In this document: positions 44,350 through 53,310 of the stretch, in pieces
How positions within the stretch are numbered: position 1 is the stretch's first letter
Layout: the number at the start of each line of letters is the position of its first letter
Assembly (NCBI GenBank): GCA_038108875.1
Contig: JAYNII010000003.1
Span: forward strand, 1 to 64,000
Length of the DNA: 64,000 nt
Direction: 5' to 3'
Source: VMDH01 sp038108875
GTDB lineage: Bacteria > Pseudomonadota > Gammaproteobacteria > Magnimaribacterales > D2472
The notes under the pieces: model-generated
The model's database searches: none
Told to the model about the DNA's origin: nothing
Seen by the model: the letters and a program-made list of their open reading frames with translations, nothing else
Translations under genes and position numbers: made by a program

Positions 44350-45894
44350 TTATAACTGAGGACCAGCTTGGACGATAGAGTCTCTGACATCAAATTTTGA
44401 AAAATTCTTTACAAATTTTTCAATCAATGTTTTTGCTGAGCGGTCATAGTCATTGGGATCAGACCAAGTTAGCTTTGGATTCAGCAAATTAGAATCCACT
44501 CCGTCAATAAACTTTGGAATATAAAGGTTAAGCCCTGGAAGAAAATCTGTTTCAACGTTGTCTAGCTCACCGTTTTGAATCGCATTTACAATTCTTCTGG
44601 TGGTTGGAATAGCAAATCTCTTTCCAACTCCATGAGGACCACCAGTCCAACCAGTGTTAACTAAGAACACTTTAGAATTGAAGGCTTGAATTCTCTTAAT
44701 CAGCAGATCTGCATAAACACCAGCAGGTCTTGGAAAGAACGGTGCGCCAAAGCAGGTTGAGAAGGTTGAGTCAATCGATTTGGTTGATCCAATTTCAGTA
44801 GAACCAACTTTAGCAGTATATCCGCTTAAAAAATGGTAAGCAGCGGCTTCTTCAGAAAGTATTGCAACCGGAGGTAGGACGCCCGTTAGATCGCAAGTTA
44901 GAAAGATTACAGCTTTGGGTTCAATGCCATTATTAGATTCCACGGCATCCTCTACATGGCTTCTAGGATAGCAACACCTGGAATTTTGAGTGAGAGTTAC
45001 GTCAGAGTAATCGGGAATCCCAGCATCATTAAGTATGACATTTTCTATAATGCTGCCTCTTTTAATTGCCTTCCATATCACTGGTTCATTTTTTTCTGAG
45101 AGATCTATGCACTTTGCATAACAACCTCCTTCAAAATTAAAAACTGAACCCTCAGCCCAGCCATGTTCATCATCTCCAATTAGCGAGCAAGAGGGATCGG
45201 CAGATAAGGTTGTTTTTCCAGTACCAGACAGCCCAAAAAATAGAGCAACATCACCCTTTTTGTTAATGTTTGCTGAGCAATGCATTGGCAAGACATCCTT
45301 CTCAGGCATTAGAAAATTTTGCACTGAAAACATAGATTTTTTCATTTCGCCGGCATAACGCATTCCAGCTATTAGGACTTTTCTTGATGCAAAATTAATG
45401 ATTACGCAAGCCTCAGAATTAGTGCCATCTACCTCTGGAGAACATTTAAAATTGCTAGCGCTTAAGATTCGCCATTGTTGCTTATTTAAGGGATTGTATT
45501 CTTGGGGTTTAATAAATATTAGTTGTGAAAAGAGACTGTGCCATGCAGTTTCGGTAGTTACTTCAATTGGTAAATAATGTTCATCATGGGCGCCCACATG
45601 AACATGCGACAGGTAACGGTCTCTTTCAACCAAGTAAGAATCAACCTTGTCCCACAGAGCATCGAATTTATCTGGATCAAAGGGTCTATTTACATTGCCC
45701 CAATCGATCAGATCCTGCGTGCTTGCCTCTTTTACAATAAACCTATCGTTGGGGCTTCTTCCTGTTCTCTCTCCAGTTTCAACGGCAAGAGCTCCATTGG
45801 CAGCAAGGATTCCTTCTCCATTGTTAAGAGACTTTTCAATAAGCTGATCTGCTGTTAACTCAAAAATTTGAGTCAGGTTATCGTTTTTCACCAT
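44350..45894 (-). CDS. pckA: Phosphoenolpyruvate carboxykinase (ATP)
   Basis: Converts oxaloacetate and ATP to PEP, the entry to gluconeogenesis. The 514-residue enzyme shows TGERTGRSPNDRFIV, the kinase-1a P-loop GLSGTGKTTLSADP, GDDEHGW and the metal/oxaloacetate region RYAGEMKKSMF. It fits a heterotroph using organic acids or amino acids, together with the tkt-pgk-fba group at 59.6 kb. Confidence 0.97.
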   Translation of the reverse strand: MVKNDNLTQIFELTADQLIEKSLNNGEGILAANGALAVETGERTGRSPNDRFIVKEASTQDLIDWGNVNRPFDPDKFDALWDKVDSYLVERDRYLSHVHVGAHDEHYLPIEVTTETAWHSLFSQLIFIKPQEYNPLNKQQWRILSASNFKCSPEVDGTNSEACVIINFASRKVLIAGMRYAGEMKKSMFSVQNFLMPEKDVLPMHCSANINKKGDVALFFGLSGTGKTTLSADPSCSLIGDDEHGWAEGSVFNFEGGCYAKCIDLSEKNEPVIWKAIKRGSIIENVILNDAGIPDYSDVTLTQNSRCCYPRSHVEDAVESNNGIEPKAVIFLTCDLTGVLPPVAILSEEAAAYHFLSGYTAKVGSTEIGSTKSIDSTFSTCFGAPFFPRPAGVYADLLIKRIQAFNSKVFLVNTGWTGGPHGVGKRFAIPTTRRIVNAIQNGELDNVETDFLPGLNLYIPKFIDGVDSNLLNPKLTWSDPNDYDRSAKTLIEKFVKNFSKFDVRDSIVQAGPQL

Positions 45895-45904
45895 TCCAAG
45901 CTAA

Positions 45905-46420
45905 TTATAACCTACTTTCTAATGATCCTTTTCTAATAAAGTATGAAGCTATACTAAAAAAAGTTAAACACAGAAAACCTAATGCTGCCCATTCAGCAAA
46001 ATTAAAGATAAATCGCCAATCCTCTTCTGCACAATTTCCATCCGCCAGCAGTATCGTTGAAAGAACTTCGGTGAAAGGAAGCGCATCCATTAAAAAATCC
46101 ATTGGGGGAGCGCAACTTGGCACGAGTTCTTTGGGAAGGTGCTGTAAATATATCTGCCTAGCAGCAATTGCAAAACCGCCCAATCCAAATACCCATATCC
46201 CAACCACGGGGAAAACTCCGATTTGTTTCTCGCCAATAATAATCCTTAGCAAGGCCATAAAACCCATACCCATAAAACACCATCTTTGGAAAAGACAGAG
46301 CGGGCATGGTTCATAACCCCCAATTATTTCAAACAAGTAAGCCACAAAAACTAATCCAAAAGAGATAGTAGCAATACAGTGATTGGATTTAGCTAGACAA
46401 AAATTTAATATTTGCTGCAT
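45905..46420 (-). CDS. dsbB: Disulfide bond formation protein DsbB
   Basis: Inner-membrane oxidase that recycles DsbA and passes electrons to quinone. The 171-residue protein has four membrane helices, a first periplasmic Cys pair in EPCPLCLFQRW, and a second pair in SCAPPMDF and DGNCAEED. Its partner dsbA is at 50.4 kb. It diverges from polA over a spacer of about 57 bp and heads the minus-strand run to pckA and gshA. Confidence 0.92.
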   Translation of the reverse strand: MQQILNFCLAKSNHCIATISFGLVFVAYLFEIIGGYEPCPLCLFQRWCFMGMGFMALLRIIIGEKQIGVFPVVGIWVFGLGGFAIAARQIYLQHLPKELVPSCAPPMDFLMDALPFTEVLSTILLADGNCAEEDWRFIFNFAEWAALGFLCLTFFSIASYFIRKGSLESRL

Positions 46421-46477
46421 AACAGACTCATAAAACCAAATGGAGATTATAAGCTCCTAATGCGATAATTGTTATCG

Positions 46478-49150
46478 GTGAAAAAATTTAAAGAAATAAT
46501 CCTTATTGATGGCTCTTCTTATCTTTATAGAGCATTTCATGCCATGCCACCCCTCTCCACAAAAACCGGCTTGCCAACTGGTGCAATTAAGGGAGTGACA
46601 AGTATGTTGAGGAATATAGAGAAAGAGCATCCTAATTCAAAAACCATTGTAGTTTTTGACACAAAAGGAAAAAATTTTAGACATGAGTTATTAACTTCTT
46701 ACAAAGCAAACAGACCACCGATGCCAGATGAATTAAGGCCTCAACTAGAGCCCCTTAAAGAAATTTGTAATTTAATGGGAATGCCAACAATTGAAATGGA
46801 TGGTTTTGAGGCAGATGATTTGATTGCCACACTTACCCTCCAAGCTGCCAAGCATTGCTCCACCGTTATTATTTCCTCGTTAGACAAAGACCTCATGCAG
46901 TTAGTGAGAGACCCCGACATTAAGGTGATGAACACCATGACCAACGAAATATTTGATGAGGCAGCGGTTAAAAAGAAATTCGGAGTATCGGCATCTCAAA
47001 TTATTGAATACCTAGCATTGGTAGGAGATAGTTCAGACAATATTCCTGGGGTCCCGAAGGTTGGACCTAAAACAGCTTCCAAATGGTTGAATGAGTACGG
47101 CACAATAAAAAAACTAATAGAAAATGCAGATAGTATTTTGGGAGTGGTTGGAGAGAATTTAAGAAATTCCCATGATTTGCTTCCAATGAATATCGAGCTA
47201 GTAAAATTAAGAGCAGATATTGAATTACAGCCCGATCTGCAACATCTTTTAGAGACTGCAAAAGACGAGGATAAACTTAATAACAAATTTCAAGAACTAG
47301 AGTTCAATGCTTGGATCCCAAATAAAGACTCTGAGGTTTCTCGGCAAAGAAATACCAATTATCAAACCATAAATACCAAAGAAAGCCTAGATAACTTATT
47401 AGATCTAATCTCTTCATCGAAAGTTTTTGCTTTGGATACAGAAACAAACTCGTTAGATACAATATCTGCTGAATTAGTTGGTATATCTTTTTCTTTTGAG
47501 GTTGGCGAAGGTTATTATGTTCCAATAAATCACAAAACATCAGACCCGCAAATCTCTATGCAGCAAATTAGAGATTTTCTTTGGCCAATTTTGAAAAACA
47601 ACTCTTTTAAAATAGTAGGCCACAACCTTAAATTTGATTTACCCATTTTGGCAAATCATGGATTAAAACTGGAAAGTTTTTTAGCGGACACCATGTTAAT
47701 GTCTTATATTTCTGACTCAGCGTCATCTCGTCACGGTCTTGATTTCCTAGCAGAACAAAAACTTGGACTGCAAACTATTTCTTACGAAGAGATAGTTGGC
47801 AAAGGTAAAAATGCTGTCAATTTTTCTGAGGTTCTAATAAAGGATGCCACAGAATATGCTGCCGAAGACGCTGACATAACACTTCAACTATATAAATTCT
47901 TTTCCGAGTATTTTGAAAAAAACCCCTCTCAGCAAACAATTCTCTCATCTGTAGAAAACCAATTGCTTAAAGTTCTTATTGCGGTTGAAAGAAACGGAGT
48001 AAAGATAGACGATGGTTTTTTATTAGATTATGCAGAAGAACTTAAGAATTCTTTAGGCAGTCTTTCCTTAAAAATATATTCTCTGTCTGGGGAGGAATTT
48101 AATCTAGAGTCTCCAAAACAGTTAGGAGAAATTTTATATAACAAATTACAACTACCCGTTTTACAAAAAACCCCCAAAGGGCAACCTTCAACCAACGAAA
48201 GCACTCTACAGAGATTGGCTGAAGAATATGAATTGCCCAAATATTTAATAGAATATCGAGGCTTAGCAAAACTAAGATCTACGTATACTGAGTCTTTAGT
48301 TGCACTAATCAATAAAAAAACAAAAAGAGTGCATACCTCTTATCATCAAACGATTACATCGACTGGAAGGCTATCATCCGCGGAACCGAATTTACAAAAC
48401 ATCCCTATTAAAACTGAAGAAGGTAGAAAAATTAGAGAAGCTTTTATTCCTGAAAAAGGTTTTGTAATAGTTGCAGCCGACTATTCACAGATTGAATTAA
48501 GAATTATGGCTCATCTATCCAGAGATAAATCACTAAATGATGCGTTTGGTCGTGGAATGGATGTTCATGCAGCAACCGCCTCAGAGATTTTTGGCGTGCC
48601 CATAAGAGATATAACTTCTGAGATGCGACGGAATGCAAAAGCTATTAATTTTGGTTTGATTTACGGTATGTCGGCTTTTGGTTTGAGCAGGCAATTAAAC
48701 ATTACACGCGTTGATTCTCAACAATATCTCGACAACTATTTCAAAAGATATTCTGGAGTTAAAGAATACATGGAAAACATTAGAAGCGATGCTAAAGACA
48801 AAGGTTATGTTGAGACAATTCTAGGTCGAAGGCTTTATATGCCAGAAATCAATTCATCTAATGGACTGAGGCGACAAGCTGCTGAACGAGCAGCAATTAA
48901 TGCCCCCCTTCAGGGATCAGCTGCAGAAATCATTAAAAAAGCTATGATTGATATTCACAACTGGTGCCAAAACCTAGACGATATCAAAATGATCATGCAG
49001 GTTCATGATGAGTTAGTATTTGAAATCAAAGAAGCTAAATTAGCAGAATACTCAGGGAAGATTAAAAACTTAATGGAGGCAGCTTTTAAGCTTTCAGTTC
49101 CACTTGAAGCAGAAATCGGTTTTGGTAAAAACTGGAACGAGGCACACTGA
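46478..49150 (+). CDS. polA: DNA polymerase I
   Basis: Repair polymerase that also matures Okazaki fragments. The start is taken as GTG 46478, giving MKKFKEIILIDGSSYLYRAFH, the usual N-terminus; an in-frame TTG at 46469 would add three residues. Of 890 residues, the 5'-3' exonuclease domain (GFEADDLIAT, GDSSDNIPGVP) comes first. A 3'-5' exonuclease domain follows with its catalytic acids retained (FALDTETNSLD), then polymerase motifs A (AADYSQIELRI), B (RRNAKAINFGLIYG) and C (QVHDELVFE). It meets the engB stop with 1 bp between. Confidence 0.97.
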   Translation: MKKFKEIILIDGSSYLYRAFHAMPPLSTKTGLPTGAIKGVTSMLRNIEKEHPNSKTIVVFDTKGKNFRHELLTSYKANRPPMPDELRPQLEPLKEICNLMGMPTIEMDGFEADDLIATLTLQAAKHCSTVIISSLDKDLMQLVRDPDIKVMNTMTNEIFDEAAVKKKFGVSASQIIEYLALVGDSSDNIPGVPKVGPKTASKWLNEYGTIKKLIENADSILGVVGENLRNSHDLLPMNIELVKLRADIELQPDLQHLLETAKDEDKLNNKFQELEFNAWIPNKDSEVSRQRNTNYQTINTKESLDNLLDLISSSKVFALDTETNSLDTISAELVGISFSFEVGEGYYVPINHKTSDPQISMQQIRDFLWPILKNNSFKIVGHNLKFDLPILANHGLKLESFLADTMLMSYISDSASSRHGLDFLAEQKLGLQTISYEEIVGKGKNAVNFSEVLIKDATEYAAEDADITLQLYKFFSEYFEKNPSQQTILSSVENQLLKVLIAVERNGVKIDDGFLLDYAEELKNSLGSLSLKIYSLSGEEFNLESPKQLGEILYNKLQLPVLQKTPKGQPSTNESTLQRLAEEYELPKYLIEYRGLAKLRSTYTESLVALINKKTKRVHTSYHQTITSTGRLSSAEPNLQNIPIKTEEGRKIREAFIPEKGFVIVAADYSQIELRIMAHLSRDKSLNDAFGRGMDVHAATASEIFGVPIRDITSEMRRNAKAINFGLIYGMSAFGLSRQLNITRVDSQQYLDNYFKRYSGVKEYMENIRSDAKDKGYVETILGRRLYMPEINSSNGLRRQAAERAAINAPLQGSAAEIIKKAMIDIHNWCQNLDDIKMIMQVHDELVFEIKEAKLAEYSGKIKNLMEAAFKLSVPLEAEIGFGKNWNEAH

Positions 49151-49151
49151 C

Positions 49152-49739
49152 CTATTGGCAGAACGACAAAAATATATTTCTTAGTCTATCAAGCCCGGTA
49201 TTTTTTAAAGAGGATATTGGGATTATATTTTGAGAGCAGGTTTCGTTTTTGAGAAAATAGACTGCTTTGTTCTGCTCATTATTTGAAACCTTATCTGCTT
49301 TCGTTAATACAAATATAATTTCTATATTGGGAGACAGGCTTTTACAATAATTACTAAAATTTTTGTCAGACTCTTTTAAAGGATGCCTAATATCCATAAA
49401 AAGAACTGCTGCCTTAAGAGAGCTTCTTTTAATAAAATACTCATCTAAAAAAGGCGCCCATTTATCAATTTTTTTCTTAGTTGATTTTGCATATCCATAT
49501 CCAGGCAAATCTATTAATTTAAGACCATTTCCAACTATAAAAAAATTCGCCTCAGTTGTTCTTCCTGGTGTTTTGCTTATTCGAGCAAGCTTCGGATTTT
49601 CACACAAGGCATTAAGGGCGCTTGATTTCCCTGCATTTGATCTCCCTGCCAAAATAATTTCAACCCCCTCGTCTGTTGGGAGAGATTTATAGGAGGTAAC
49701 TCCTTTGATAAATTTTGTTTCTCTAAAGATATTTTTCAT
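49152..49739 (-). CDS. engB: Ribosome biogenesis GTPase EngB (YihA/YsxC)
   Basis: Small GTPase for large-subunit assembly. In 195 residues, G1 is GRSNAGKSSALNAL, G3 is DLPGYGYAKSTKK and G4 is LTKADK. It is head-to-head with the cytochrome c4 gene and tail-to-tail with polA. The engB-cytochrome c4-dsbA neighbourhood is conserved in Pseudomonas-type gammaproteobacteria. Confidence 0.95.
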   Translation of the reverse strand: MKNIFRETKFIKGVTSYKSLPTDEGVEIILAGRSNAGKSSALNALCENPKLARISKTPGRTTEANFFIVGNGLKLIDLPGYGYAKSTKKKIDKWAPFLDEYFIKRSSLKAAVLFMDIRHPLKESDKNFSNYCKSLSPNIEIIFVLTKADKVSNNEQNKAVYFLKNETCSQNIIPISSLKNTGLDRLRNIFLSFCQ

Positions 49740-49780
49740 TTTAAATTCATTCTTGAATGCTTATAATATCCACTCTCTAC

Positions 49781-50443
49781 ATGCCCAAGATGAAATTTTT
49801 TAACACTCTATTCATTATAACTTTATTAAGCATTTCTCTTAATGCCAAAGAGCTTGGAGTTCCTGGTATCTTACCAGTAGGCGATGCTGTCTCTGGCAAG
49901 GCCTTAGTAAGTCAGTGTGCTGCATGCCATGGTGCATCTGGAGCAAGCTCAAACAGCGATTGGCCAAACTTAGCAGGGCAGGGTGAAAAGTATTTATTTT
50001 CTCAACTAAAATATTTTCAAACAACTGAAAGGCAAAACCCTCTCATGATGGCAGTCGTGCCCTATCTAAAGACACTTAGCGACGATCAACTTCTAGATAT
50101 TGCTGCTTATTACAGCTCGTTGCCATTATCTTTAGGACAAGCTAAAAATGATCAAACATTATTAGACAGAGGTGAGTGGCTCTATCGAGCAGGTGATTTA
50201 GATAAAAGCATACCAGCTTGTACTGCATGCCACGGATTGGCTGGGAAAGGGCTTAATCAAGCTGGCTTTCCAGCCATATCTGGACAACAGGTTAATTATT
50301 TGCAGGACACTCTGAAGGCATACAGGTCAAACACCAGAGCAGCAGGCGATTATGCTTCTGTAATGCAAGCAGTTGCTGTCAACTTAACCGATGCTGATAT
50401 AGAAGCTCTTGCTAACTACATGCACGGACTTTACTTACAATGA
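49781..50443 (+). CDS. Di-heme cytochrome c4
   Basis: Periplasmic electron carrier, likely feeding the cytochrome oxidase. It has a signal peptide ending near SLNA, then two cytochrome c domains with heme sites QCAACHGASG and ACTACHGLAG. The start is set at ATG 49781 (49790 is equally good). An earlier in-frame ATG at 49757 is rejected because a TATAAT promoter element (49762-49767) lies inside that extension. The stop overlaps dsbA by 4 bp. Confidence 0.93.
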   Translation: MPKMKFFNTLFIITLLSISLNAKELGVPGILPVGDAVSGKALVSQCAACHGASGASSNSDWPNLAGQGEKYLFSQLKYFQTTERQNPLMMAVVPYLKTLSDDQLLDIAAYYSSLPLSLGQAKNDQTLLDRGEWLYRAGDLDKSIPACTACHGLAGKGLNQAGFPAISGQQVNYLQDTLKAYRSNTRAAGDYASVMQAVAVNLTDADIEALANYMHGLYLQ

Positions 50444-51057
50444 TAAGAAATATTTTTTGCTCATTATTCATTATCTCAATTTCATCTTTAGCTCTTGCGG
50501 CTGCCCCAACAATAGGCAAAGACTTTGGGTTGATTGATAATCCAATCCCTGTAAAACAAGATGGCAAAGTAGAAGTTGTTGAGGCATTTTGGTATGGCTG
50601 TGGTCATTGTTATGCTTTTGAGCCAATAATTGAAAAATGGAGCTCTAACCAGAGTGATGAGGTAGTTTTTTCAAAGCTGCCCGTGACTTGGGGACCATTT
50701 CACCAAACCCATGCCAAGCTTTTTTATACTATCGAAGCCCTCGGCCTCGGAGAGGCAGGCCATAGAGCAGTTTTTACTGCTATTCATAAAGAAGGAAACA
50801 ATCTAGGGAGTGATGCCACCATCATTGCTTTCTTAGAAAAACTAGGCGCCTCAAATGAGGACATAGTTCGCCAAATGAATTCTTTTTTTGTGCGCCAAAA
50901 AACCAAACGAGCTATCGAACTAACCAGACAACTAAAAGTTACTGGAGTTCCAATGATGTTCGTAGATGGTAAATACAGAATTGAAGCACAAAAGTCAAAC
51001 GACTACATGCTTGAGATTGTCGATTATTTGGTAAATCTTCAAAAAGAGGAATCATGA
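50440..51057 (+). CDS. dsbA: Thiol:disulfide interchange protein DsbA with a CGHC active site
   Basis: Periplasmic oxidase introducing disulfides. The 205-residue protein has a signal peptide (cleavage near residue 21, ALAAAP), then the thioredoxin fold FWYGCGHCYAFEP with Cys54 and Cys57 and a cis-Pro loop TGVPMMFVDGKY. The active site is CGHC, as in eukaryotic protein disulfide isomerase, not the usual CPHC of DsbA. That could alter its redox potential. It sits between two cytochrome c genes and pairs with dsbB at 45.9 kb. Confidence 0.93.
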   Translation: MIRNIFCSLFIISISSLALAAAPTIGKDFGLIDNPIPVKQDGKVEVVEAFWYGCGHCYAFEPIIEKWSSNQSDEVVFSKLPVTWGPFHQTHAKLFYTIEALGLGEAGHRAVFTAIHKEGNNLGSDATIIAFLEKLGASNEDIVRQMNSFFVRQKTKRAIELTRQLKVTGVPMMFVDGKYRIEAQKSNDYMLEIVDYLVNLQKEES

Positions 51058-51060
51058 GTT

Positions 51061-51474
51061 ATGAAAAATAGAGTTGCTTTAGTAATTGTTGGGCTCGCTA
51101 CGGTATTTTTATTCAATGGTAAAAAGTATGAAGAAGCCGTTTCTGAAAGATTGTCAACAACTGTGGCAGTGTGTCTAGAGGGGCAACCCTGTGGAGTTGC
51201 CTCCATGGTAACGGCAGCAGGAGGATCTACTCAAGCAAGGTCAGGCGAGGGAGTGTATGTTGTTGGATGTGCTGCTTGTCATGATTCAGGTGTTGCTGGA
51301 GCTCCAATGAAGGGAAATACAGCTCAGTGGGAACCAAGAAAAGCCAAAGGGATTGAAACTCTTATTAGTAATGCTTGGAAGGGAATTGGTGGTATGCCAG
51401 CCAAGGGTTTATGTGCTGATTGCACCATGGAAGAGATTGAAGGGGCAGTAAGATATATGTTGGAGTCATCATAA
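51061..51474 (+). CDS. Cytochrome c5-like mono-heme protein
   Basis: A 137-residue exported or membrane-anchored cytochrome. It has an N-terminal hydrophobic segment (about 5-18), a linker, then a class I cytochrome domain with CAACHDSGVAGAP and a distal Met in GGMPAKG. The Cys pair in GLCADCT near the end is typical of cytochrome c5. It follows dsbA by 3 bp and overlaps the convergent gene by 6 bp. Confidence 0.9.
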   Translation: MKNRVALVIVGLATVFLFNGKKYEEAVSERLSTTVAVCLEGQPCGVASMVTAAGGSTQARSGEGVYVVGCAACHDSGVAGAPMKGNTAQWEPRKAKGIETLISNAWKGIGGMPAKGLCADCTMEEIEGAVRYMLESS

Positions 51475-51711
51475 TTTAGACTCTAGTTCAGCTAATCTTT
51501 TTTCAAGTCTTTCAATAATTTTTTCTAGCTTTTTTATTTCTTTTTCAGCTACATAGCCCTTAGAAGCCAGAAAAGCATCAGTTTGGTCTCTTAGTTTTTC
51601 TTGCAGGAGCTCAAACAGAATAATTAGATCTTCCTCAGTTGGGAGGCTGCTTGCGATTTTTTTTGATTCATCCTTTAGAGAATCTAAAATAGAAGTGAAG
51701 GGCCCAGTCAT
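51469..51711 (-). CDS. Small coiled-coil protein, possibly UbiK/BMFP-like
   Basis: An 80-residue, highly charged protein. The N-terminal half is amphipathic; the last 30 residues (from EKEIKKLEKIIERLEKRL onward) form a clear heptad coiled coil. It resembles in layout the UbiK/YqiC membrane-fusogenic family (about 80-100 residues, C-terminal coiled coil), which assists ubiquinone synthesis, but the match is weak and a phasin-like protein is another option. It abuts the yigB gene upstream. Confidence 0.55.
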   Translation of the reverse strand: MTGPFTSILDSLKDESKKIASSLPTEEDLIILFELLQEKLRDQTDAFLASKGYVAEKEIKKLEKIIERLEKRLAELESKL

Positions 51712-52425
51712 TTAGTTCAGTTTTTTTATAAAGTTATTGATGAGTCTTGCTCCCTCTTTCCAGGAAGAGAACTTTTCAGGCTCTGGTCTGGCATGTTTCC
51801 AAGGATCCTCCTTTTTATTAAACCAAAGAACATTAAATCCTGCATTCATTCCCCCAACCATATCACATAGTTGATGATCGCCTATATGCAAAATATTTTC
51901 CGGATTCAATGATGAAACCTCAATTGCTTTTTTAAAATGACCTTCGTTGGGTTTAGCGCTTTGTACATCTTCCGATGATATTGAAAAGTCAAAGTAGCCA
52001 TCGATGCCAAGTTTTACCATATCCGCATTTCCATTTGTAAGAATCCCTAAAGAAAAATCCTTAGAGAGCTCATCAAGGGATTCAATAACCCCATCATAGA
52101 AAGAAATTTTATGGCGTTCTTCAAGAAAAAATTCAAAAGCTGCATCAACTAACTCTTCTTTTTGGCTAGGGTTACTAAAGTAAGGATCCAAATAATAATT
52201 CATCATCCCTTTTCTTAGTAAGGTCAGATCATATTCCATTGCAGGATTGTTAGAAATCAAACCTTCTCTAACTGCAAGATATTCTTCCATATTGCCCCAA
52301 ACAATTTTTTTACCTAGGTTTTTATCAATAAATTCTCTAGTTTTTATTTCCGCCTTTATGATAACAGGCCCTATGTCCCAAAAAGTATCGTCTAAATCAA
52401 AGGTAATAAGCTTAATATTACTCAC
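51712..52425 (-). CDS. yigB: HAD-superfamily phosphatase, YigB-like
   Basis: A 237-residue haloacid-dehalogenase hydrolase. Motif I is FDLDDTFWD, motif II LTNG and motif IV GDHQLCDMVGG, with an alpha-helical cap between. In E. coli, yigB directly follows xerC and dephosphorylates a riboflavin pathway intermediate (ARPP). The same dapF-DUF484-xerC-HAD order here supports that assignment, though HAD substrates are hard to predict. It overlaps xerC by 4 bp. Confidence 0.85.
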   Translation of the reverse strand: MSNIKLITFDLDDTFWDIGPVIIKAEIKTREFIDKNLGKKIVWGNMEEYLAVREGLISNNPAMEYDLTLLRKGMMNYYLDPYFSNPSQKEELVDAAFEFFLEERHKISFYDGVIESLDELSKDFSLGILTNGNADMVKLGIDGYFDFSISSEDVQSAKPNEGHFKKAIEVSSLNPENILHIGDHQLCDMVGGMNAGFNVLWFNKKEDPWKHARPEPEKFSSWKEGARLINNFIKKLN

Positions 52426-53306
52426 TTCTTTAGAGCTCTTGGATGTGATTTTTCATAAACACTCATTAAATGTTGGTAATCTAATTTAGTGTATATTTGT
52501 GTGGTTGAAAGAGAAGCATGCCCTAAGAGCTCTTGGATGCTTCTCAGATCACCACTTGATTCTAATAAGTGGGTTGCAAAACTATGTCTTAGCATATGAG
52601 GGTGAACTGGCGGAAGTCCTTGGATTATAGAAATCTTTTTTATAGAGTTCTGGATTGATCTTGAAGAAATACGTTTTCCTCTTAAATTTATAAAAAGAGC
52701 ATTTTCCTTGGTTTCAATTTGGTCTCTTTTTATCAGCCATTCACGAATAGCTCTAATTGCATAAGATCCAACAGGCAACAGCCTGACTTTAGACCCTTTG
52801 CCCAATACTCTTAAAAATTGGAAATCTTCTTCAAAATCTTTGATATTTATATTTGCAGTTTCAGAAACTCTTAATCCACACGCATACATAAGTTCAATAA
52901 TACAGATGTCTCTGATTTCACTTAAATTTTTTGGTTTAAAGGCTAATAGTTTCATCACATCTTCCGGCGACAAAGTATTAGGCAAGTAATTGCTAGCTTT
53001 TGGGAGTTGAATGGAATCAAGCGGAGATGATTTTATAGTCTCTCTCTTTTTTAGAAATTGAAAAAAAGATTTTGCTGAGGAGATATGTCGTTGAATACTT
53101 TTTGTACTCAAACCAGAATCGAACAGAACACCAACCCATTCAGATATATCTCCTTTTTGAATTTCTGTTACAGAAGGAATATGTCGAAAAGCTAAAAAAT
53201 TCTTGAGTTTTAAAAGATCTCTTCGGTAAGACTTTGCTGTATTGAGAGATTGACCGCGAATGAGATGAACATACTCATAAAAATCTTCAATCTCTTTTGT
53301 TAACAA
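52422..53306 (-). CDS. xerC: Tyrosine recombinase XerC
   Basis: Site-specific recombinase that, with XerD, resolves chromosome dimers at dif. The 294-residue protein has an N-terminal core-binding SAM-like domain, then the catalytic residues: Arg in YACGLRVSE, Lys in the beta-hairpin GKGSKVRLLP, HMLRHSFATHLL, LGHASLSTTQIY with the nucleophilic Tyr. Placement in the dapF-DUF484-xerC-yigB cluster identifies it as XerC rather than XerD. Confidence 0.95.
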   Translation of the reverse strand: MLTKEIEDFYEYVHLIRGQSLNTAKSYRRDLLKLKNFLAFRHIPSVTEIQKGDISEWVGVLFDSGLSTKSIQRHISSAKSFFQFLKKRETIKSSPLDSIQLPKASNYLPNTLSPEDVMKLLAFKPKNLSEIRDICIIELMYACGLRVSETANINIKDFEEDFQFLRVLGKGSKVRLLPVGSYAIRAIREWLIKRDQIETKENALFINLRGKRISSRSIQNSIKKISIIQGLPPVHPHMLRHSFATHLLESSGDLRSIQELLGHASLSTTQIYTKLDYQHLMSVYEKSHPRALKK

Positions 53307-53310
53307 TCCT

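Noticed and set aside
52422..53306. The tyrosine recombinase as a sign of an integrated mobile element
   Set aside because: It is the chromosomal XerC in its conserved dapF-DUF484-xerC-yigB neighbourhood; no attachment repeats or phage genes are nearby.
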